Source: Collybiopsis luxurians FD-317 M1 (taxonomy: Eukaryota > Basidiomycota > Agaricomycetes > Agaricales > Omphalotaceae). From it: a stretch of 64,000 nt of DNA. A program made the translations under genes and the position numbers. The stretch lies in assembly GCA_000827265.1 (NCBI GenBank), contig KN834804.1:287751-351750 (forward strand), written 5' to 3'. This document shows positions 57,411-64,000 of the stretch, piece by piece. The notes below the pieces were generated by a model. The model saw only the letters and a list, made by a program, of their open reading frames with translations. It did not search any database and was not told the origin of the DNA. Each line of letters starts with the position of its first letter. The stretch's first letter is position 1.

Positions 57411-57751
57411 CAATATTACTCACCAGTCACACTGCTTTAGTCTCCTAACACACAAGTAGTTGTGGTAAAATTCCTGGAATATTAAGTTGATGAATTATGC
57501 AGTGATATAGACAAAGGCTGTGTGAGGAGGCTGCAGCCCCAACATCTTTTTGAACTGGGGCTGCAGACCAAACCACCTTTTGAATCAAGCGCTGCAGTCT
57601 TTCTGTTCAATATTGATTGAGGCCCTTTGAACATTGATTAACATCAATACATTTCCAACTTTGGAAATGTGTGGATGTTATTCAACATTCAAAGTGTCTC
57701 AATGTAGTGTATATAGTTTGGCATCTTACTAACTTGCAAAATTCATCTAAG

Positions 57752-57817
57752 GCCTTGTGGCTCAGTTAGAAGAGCCATTGCTCTCCATTATAGTCGCGGC
57801 ATTCAAATTAATTGCTT
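57752..57817 (+). other. tRNA-like sequence (tRNA pseudogene or SINE head), weak
   Basis: TGGCTCAGTTAGAAGAGCC resembles an A box and a D arm with a perfect 5-bp GGCTC/GAGCC stem. About 25 nt later GCGGCATTCAAATTAA loosely resembles a T arm/B box. The anticodon and T stems do not pair well, so an active tRNA is unlikely. Confidence 0.3.
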
Positions 57818-57861
57818 TTCTTTAAATTGAACTCGGACTTTCAGTCTCTTTCATTTTCCTT

Positions 57862-59260
57862 TCAGGGGCACTGCTCAAGTGAGGATTCAGCATGCTGATT
57901 CATTGTTACGCTGGAGAAACTTTGTTCATTCCAATCTGAGCTCTTGCAAATGCACCTGCATTCATCATGGGTAACTGAGTAAGACAGTGCTGATGAGGAA
58001 GACTCCTCATCAGACAAGGATTGCCTCCTGCTACAGTCCTGACGAGGAGCATATTCAGTGTCAGAAACATCTGCAGGGGTTGCCTTCAATTTCATAGCCT
58101 TGTTAGAGCCAGCATTGTGAGAGACCTGTTCTGCCTTGGATTTATTGCCTCTATGACTACCTGTCTCACCTTCCTCTACCTCTTCCATTCCCCGCTCCCT
58201 CTTCTTCTTTGCCCTCAATGGCTCAGGCTCTTCATCATTATCAATGATTGCACAAGTAGCGAGCCACATCTGATACTTTTTCAATTGGTGAACAAGGCAG
58301 AGGGGCTTGCCAATCTCCTCATTTGCATCCCATGCAGCTCTGATGATCGGGACATGTCCTTGATCCTTGAGTGAGAAGGCCTTCTGTTCTGGTATGTCTC
58401 ATGAGGCTCAATCAGTGCTAATAGAAGAAAAATACCCACCATCATCCCATGACTCAAAACACACCAACTCCTTGTTGCCTCCACTGTCTCTGTCCCCCTC
58501 ATCATTGTCATTGTTGCCATTACCATCAGCATCACTATTGTCCTCATACAATGGAACAGTCTGAGAAGACAGGTCTTTTTGTTCCTTCTTCCATGCTGTG
58601 ATCTGGTGTTTGATGAGAACTTTGAGATCAGGAGCAGGAATTTGTGAGATTTGTGATAACCCTCCAGAACCAGGTGCTCCTGGTACTCAAAGATGTCATG
58701 GCCATCCTACGAGACAGACCTTGTGGTCTGTACACATATCTGCAAATCCAGTGTTCCATCTGAATTGCTTGATTGAGATATTGGGACAGAACTCTTCTGC
58801 AATAATTGCAAAGACTCAATGCACAGTCAAAAGGCTATGGTACTGAAAACTTACTAAGGATCAGAATTAGAATGTCTTTGAATGCTGTATGAAGCCAGGC
58901 CTTGTCATTGGGGTAGCTGTCAATGAATTGTTGTTTTTCAAGCGGGAGTAGATTGTCCTGGTGTAAGCACATGTATTGAGTATGTATCATGGTGCCATAA
59001 TTGACAGCTTGCACCTTCAGATTAGATGTGTTGGTGTTCCACATGCCTTCAAACAGTTCATCACCACCCCATTGGATAGCTTTGGTGGTGATAGGATTGA
59101 CTGTCCACCCAAAAACTGACAGCTGGTGGGTCTCATATATCAGACAAGCCTGTAGGCAATGAGTGTTAGCATACAGAGTGAATATGAGACACAGAAAAAA
59201 AAACTTGCACATTCAGAAAATTTGGTACTTAGTTTGATGAGCCATGACTCTGAAAAGCCC
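57862..59260 (-). pseudogene. Unrecognised gene with two in-frame TGA codons
   Basis: Read leftward. Exon 58855-59149 (ACLIYETHQLSVFGWTVNP ... NDKAWLHTAFKDILIL) splices to 58796 downward (KEFCPNISIKQFRW, CTDHKVCLVGWP). It continues in one frame through two TGA codons (58696-58698 and 58687-58689) to GAPGSGGLSQISQIPAPDLK and an acidic stretch, then splices (acceptor near 58380) to KAFSLKDQGHVPIIRAAWD and a charged C-terminal domain with KKKRERGMEEVEEGE ending at 57862. The start is unclear; MHDHTSEECLKGFSESWL near 59295 is one option. No family is recognised. The stops suggest decay by C-to-T change. Confidence 0.55.
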
Positions 59261-59319
59261 TTTAGACATTCTTCAGAAGTGTGGTCATGCATCTGCTAAT
59301 AAGTGAGATCTGAGCTAGT

Positions 59320-61039
59320 AATGAACTTGCAAAGAATCTGCTTTTAACCCAATCAGATCAGACTGAAAAGTATAGTATGCAAGTAAGGAGGTTGTCAAAG
59401 GTTCCCTTGCATATAATTGAATAGTGGAACACAGTCAAAGAGAAAGAAAAGGGTTATGTAGACTACATTGGCCAATGTCGTTGAACACAATGAATACAGA
59501 AGAAACAGAAGTGGGGGGGGGTGTAAAGGTCAATGAGCTCAACTACCAGTCTTGCTCAGTCGGTGTCATTAAAGCAACTGAACACCACAAGCTTAGCCAG
59601 CTATACTGGAGTTCACTTGTCTTCAAGCTTATTAGGTGCATTCCTAAGGTCACTTGGAATAAGGAAGCTTATATGGCACAATCTGCAGGTCACCTTGCAG
59701 GCTTTTTACACACTCTACTTCATTTCAAGTGGGCTTAGCATATTCAGACTGTCTTTGCTGAAGCTTATACAAGTCACCAACTGTTCAACCTATGCCTTCA
59801 TAGACTAGAGCCTGGGTGGTATATGCTGGGGAGGTGAGGTCTGTATGAGGTTCACCCTATATCCAGTCCCTCTCCTCAAAATATGTCAATAACTTTGCAG
59901 TCTAGTTTCTGGGAGTTTCAAACAGAAATTCCTATTCAACTGAGTCCAGTGGTCAATGTGAGCAATTATAGCTATTAATGGCTAAGACACTTTAACCCCA
60001 TCAATAATCTTGCCACTCTAGCAAATTGAGATAGGCTCATATCCAAAACTGAGATTTTCTCCTACATACAGTTACACCTTTTATACTGACACAAATAATA
60101 ATATCTATGACATTACTTAATATTTGTCTGACCCAAGTATTTCCACATTCATTGATAGACTTAATTATCTCATAGAATAAGTCATTTTTGTTCTTTTCCC
60201 TTCAATGAGTTACCCTTTTTGGCTTGTTGATTTATCAATCAGCTGCAGGTTAAAGTCTTAATCTACTTCTGCCTGGTCCACAGCCACCTTGTAGCCTATC
60301 AGCTTTTTGGAATTGTTTGCCAACTCAAGTCATCTTGGATTCTTATCAAGGATTCATTGAGTCACAGCTTTTCTTTCATCTGCTAACCAATGAAATTATT
60401 TCCTTTCTTCCTGGCCAGCTCATCTTTTCATTTTGTTCTATGCTCTTGCTACTAATAATAGTATTGCCAAGGATGCCTAGACCTCTGGTTGTAGAGTTTA
60501 GCCTCATGTTCACTGAACCATGTTGCATCAGCTTTTTGAGACTCATTGAGGCCTGTCGTGATATCCACATGACTGTCATTTCTTCTGCCTGGCTCAATGA
60601 GTTTTTAAAAGACCAAAGAATTTCTTACAAGGTCTAAATAGGGTTGTAGAAGCTATTTTGGATAAGGGAAACTCTTAAGTCTTTCATACTCAATGAATCA
60701 AGAAAAGTGAATTAGATTAAAGTACTCTATATAGAGAAAGAATACTGAGAAGTCTGAGTCTACCAGGCATTGGGAATGCTAGGTAGTAATACAAGAATTG
60801 CCCTAAGAAGGGCTAGATGTGTGATACAACAAAGTACAAGGAAATGCCTACAAAAAGTATCAAGTAAAAGTAAGCCCCATAAGGGGCATGAGATTGCAGC
60901 TACGATATACAAATTCAAAGATGTCCCCTGAGGGGATGCACAAGATGTCAAGAAAGGTCTATAGAAGCCAGCACCACCCAGGGAGTCAGCTATGAAAAAA
61001 CTAAGTTAGGACATTCAATGACAAGCCAAAAGGTACTTA
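59320..61039. other. CpG-poor spacer, no recognisable gene
   Basis: 1.7 kb. Plus-strand frames at 59424-59738 and 60317-60637 have no family resemblance and no supporting splice context. Confidence 0.4.
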
Positions 61040-64000
61040 CAATTTCTCTGTTCCAGAGCCCTTGGGCATCTTCTTCTTTGAAGAAGAGGATCTGAGTTGA
61101 GAAATTGTTAGTACAAGACTGATAAAAGGAAGAAAAGCTGGCTTACCCATTGCCGACCTTGCTTTTCTTGGTGGGGCATCAGTCGGCATCCTCTTCCTTG
61201 TCCTTGTCAGCAGAACTGTGAATGAATTCTGTGGAAATGGGACCCCTTTTTCAATGAACAGAATAAGAGATGGCAGGAGGCTGGAGAGCCTTGGTGAGAA
61301 AGTCATCCACCTTGCCCTCCATGTCTTCCTCCTCTTCTACCTCCTGTGGGTCTTCATCAACTTCTACTGGGATTGAAGGTGAAGGGGCAGCAGTAGACTC
61401 CTTTCCCTTTGGGTTGATGAGAGCTGACTTGTCAAATACTTGGGCCCTAATGGGCATGGTGGCTTCCTTGTCAGCTGAAAAATAGTCAGTATTGCACTTA
61501 GATAAAAGACTAGAAAACTTACACATTGGGTGGATGGGCATTGCCTTGGGAAAGTTGTCTGCACTGATAAAATTGGTTGGCTCCATCAGGAAAAGTACCT
61601 TAAGCCCAGGCAAATACAGGAAGCCTGAGGATGCCCAGGAAAATGGCCAAATCCTAGAAACCCTCAGGCACTCTCAGGTACTCCAAGTTGCTTAGGTTGC
61701 TTAGGCTTCCCAGGTTTTGGGCCAATTTCTAGGCTCCCTGGAAGACATTTGAAAATAATCTGAGAGTCCCTGAGGGCTCCCTGGGGCTCCCTGAGGATCT
61801 CAGGAGCAGAAATATTCTAAATGCTACAAATTATACAAAATTAGATTGCAAATATATAGTTATGCATTATTCTTGTGTAAATGTACAACCAGAACATTTA
61901 TTTGGTGAGAATTATGCAAAGGTTTTCACTTTTTTCATGAATCACATGATGAGCTCACCATGAACTGTCTACAATCAAAAAAATTTTCCCATAGTCCAAA
62001 CATGTACAATATTATTATAACTTATTGTATATATATACTAAGTACATATGTATAGGTTTTGTACTACACAAATATACTGTAGTTGAGTATGTTAAGTCAA
62101 TACAGAGCTTATATTAGTATAATAAACTGTGCTTAAAGTATAATAACTGACTAGTAAACCTGAAGTAATAGGTAACAATAAATCATTACAGCTGTATAAT
62201 GAAATACAATACTACAGTACATTAAAAGCAATACAAAAGTAGGATATATAGAGTAGAGTAAATAGAAGGACAGATGAAAGTATATTTTATTATTTCTCAT
62301 TTATATATTGAAGCCTCAGGACACCTGAAAGATTCCCAGGGATCCTCAGGGATCCTCAGGGACTCTCAGGCTCTACAGGATTTGGGGGGTGTCCTTTGGC
62401 ATCCTGGGCAGCCTATGTAGCCCAGAACTCCTGAGAAGCCTTAAACTGCCTGAGAACAACCCATAACAATCCATATGTGCCTGGGCTATAGGGCCTTTTT
62501 CCTGATGTCAAACATTGGAAGAACTGATGAAGGGTTGAGGACTACTGGAGCTGGCTGCTCCACCTCAACAACCTTGCTGGCCTTCCAAATCAGCTTCCAC
62601 CCAAATAGTTCAGAGAGTCCAGCAATGTACTCATCAGAGTCATTGAAGGCTGGGTCATTTTCCTTCATGTATTCGTAGATCTGGGCCAGGTTGCTGCATG
62701 TCAGCTGGAGCTTGTTCTGTTGCCAGTGAAGGACACTGACTAAATCCTGGTAGTCAATGAGCTGGTCATGAATGGAGATGGCTCAATGAAGTACCTGGTA
62801 GTATTGAGTGGAAAGGTGGGCAGTGACCATGGTGATTGCTTCAAAAGGGGACTTAGAGGATAATGAAAATGAAAGAATTGACAAACTTACCTGATTCGCT
62901 GTGAGTGCTAGTGAATTGCATCTGGTTGGGGGTAACTTTCTCAAGCTCGTTCTGTTGCATCAATGAGCAGACCTGTCAACCTGAGGCACAGCTATCACAC
63001 TTGTGGCTGCACCCCGGGTATGCACCTTCACACTGTTGGTTTGCAGCAACACACCTAGCACAAGGGATGGGTGCAATCTGTCAACAAAGAAGGTTAGCTA
63101 GGAAAAAATGAAGGTTGATAGTACTTATGGAAATGGGCATTGCAAGCCCTTGGCAGAGGTCATCGACATTCAAGACAAATTGTTTGCCCTTGTTGGAGAA
63201 GAGAGAACTGACGCCGGGGTTGACACTCTAAGAAATCAAAAGAATAAGGAGGGAGAAAGCTGGAATAGTTAAAGTCAGCTTACCAATTTTACCTCAAATT
63301 TGGGGTTGAGGTTGCACTTGCCAACTGCCTTTCTCTTTCTCTTCTTGTCCTAAGAAAATGGTTAGGTTGTCATTGACAATGAAGTAGAACTGTTCACTTA
63401 CCTTGCCTTTTGGGGCTTCCAGCTTGACAATCTCTGGGTCATCTGGAGAAGGCACTGCAGGAGGTGGAGTAGGCTCTTTTGGTGGTGGTGTAGGTGGGCA
63501 AAGAACATATGACTTGGGGAGCATCACACCTGGGAAAGCAAGGTCTGTGGCACTGAAGTCAATGTGCCTATTCCTCTTGATGAGCCCTTCCAGCAATGGC
63601 AGGACAGGGACTCAGTGCCAAATGGTAGGAATGAGCTACAAAAAGATTATCAATGAAACTGATTCTGAGAAAATTGAAACTACTTACCTCAAGGTCATTG
63701 ATGAAACCTTTGAGAAGTACTTCTTCATGGAACCAGGCACTGGAAATAATACCCAGCATATCCAGTGACTTGGCCAAAACTACTCTGGCACATTGTTGAA
63801 AGTTAAGGAGTTGCATGGCTACAAACTCCAGGAAGATCTGATCTTGAAGGAACCTTTTAAGTTCAGTCTACAAAGAGGAAATGAGCTTGATAGTGTAAAG
63901 GAGAATCTAGAGTGGAACTTACCAGGGAAGGTTGCACATGGGTGAAGACCAGCCCAATGTCATCTGGGGAAGGACCACCGCCAGTGGCATTCAATGACAA
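61040..64000 (-). pseudogene. Unrecognised gene with Cys cluster, split by a TIR element
   Basis: Read leftward from beyond the window edge. Exons can be chained: DDIGLVFTHVQPSL (about 63922-63980); TELKRFLQDQIFLEFVAMQL (about 63687-63869); a Pro-rich exon (63403-63636) ending EIVKLEAPKGK; KKRKRKAVGKCNLNPKFEV (about 63280-63350); VDDLCQGLAMPIS (about 63130-63230); a cluster CARCVAANQQC...GCSHKCDSC (about 63000-63078; C-x2-C-x6-C-x6-C-x3-C-x2-C); YMKENDPAFNDSDEYIAGL (about 62510-62760); and EPTNFISADNFPKAMP with an acidic tail (61250-61584). A 924-bp element interrupts it at 61584-62507. In-frame TGA codons lie at 63612-63614 and 62976-62978. The function is unknown; the Cys cluster suggests a zinc-binding unit. 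Confidence 0.55.
61582..62509. mobile_element. 924-bp TIR element with 2-bp target duplication
   Basis: The element spans about 61584-62507. Both ends read inward CATCAGGAAAA...AAGCCCAGGCA-A / CATCAGGAAAAAGGCCCTATAGCCCAGGCAC, with arms rich in CTCAGGG/CCCAGG. The flanks carry a TC duplication (plus strand). Taking out the element and one copy of the duplication joins SSVLPMF to EPTNFIS in the interrupted gene without a frame change. A truncated relative lies at 30600-30966. It has no coding capacity. Confidence 0.82.

Noticed and set aside
30414..62978. In-frame TGA codons read as selenocysteine or a reassigned codon
   Set aside because: TGA is a normal stop elsewhere in the window (for example the RanBP1, NBS1 and carrier genes), no SECIS-like evidence is visible, and CpG-to-TpG decay explains all cases.
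1..64000. CRISPR array or bacterial operon structure
   Set aside because: Spliceosomal introns throughout, no regularly spaced repeat-spacer pattern; the regular repeats found are a minisatellite and transposon parts.

Overview
The window is fungal nuclear DNA. Genes are broken by many short (about 46-65 nt) GT-AG introns, and the families present (DUF6533, NACHT-WD40 NLR, MULE, hAT and Tc1/mariner elements) point to a basidiomycete, most likely an Agaricomycete. The species is not identifiable from the sequence. All exon models below were built by hand from splice consensus, reading frame and protein family motifs.

Left compartment (1 to about 25.3 kb). This is an ordinary gene region with normal CpG content. 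In order it holds: the 3' end of a RanBP1-domain gene (+); a 697-residue chimeric terpene cyclase/prenyltransferase of the fusicoccadiene-synthase type (+); YIF1 (+); NBS1/nibrin with two GC-AG introns (+); a DUF6533 membrane protein gene (+); a C2H2 zinc-finger regulator (-); about 6 kb with no recognisable gene, including long pyrimidine and purine tracts; then SRP9 (-) and a mitochondrial 2-oxodicarboxylate carrier (+) sharing a 112-bp divergent promoter. The terpene synthase has no P450 or other tailoring gene beside it here.

Right compartment (about 25.3 to 64 kb). This part is AT-richer, poor in CpG over most of its length and full of transposons. It holds a decayed NACHT-WD40 NLR (-) carrying two 158-bp MITEs, a WD40 relic on the opposite strand, a 1,015-bp hAT-like element with an 8-bp target duplication, and an intact-looking 979-residue membrane/TPR-like gene (-). 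A phosphatidylethanolamine N-methyltransferase (CHO2) gene follows. It is in pieces: its 3' part (37.9-41.4 kb, -) and a central part (48.2-48.7 kb, -) are separated by a 6.8-kb MULE. Inside the MULE transposase gene sits a 2.8-kb element, and inside that a 481-bp hAT-like MITE. A CHO2 5' fragment lies at 56.9-57.2 kb on the opposite strand. Between these are a palindromic TA-flanked MITE and a decayed two-gene Tc1/mariner element. The last 6 kb carry two unrecognised genes (-), one split by a 924-bp TIR element whose removal restores the reading frame.

A shared theme in the right compartment is the type of lesion. Eight in-frame stops in four unrelated genes are all TGA, where CGA would keep the frame open. 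Together with CpG scarcity this points to methylation-linked C-to-T decay of a silenced, repeat-rich block. Positions 46114-46609 are an assembly gap (N).
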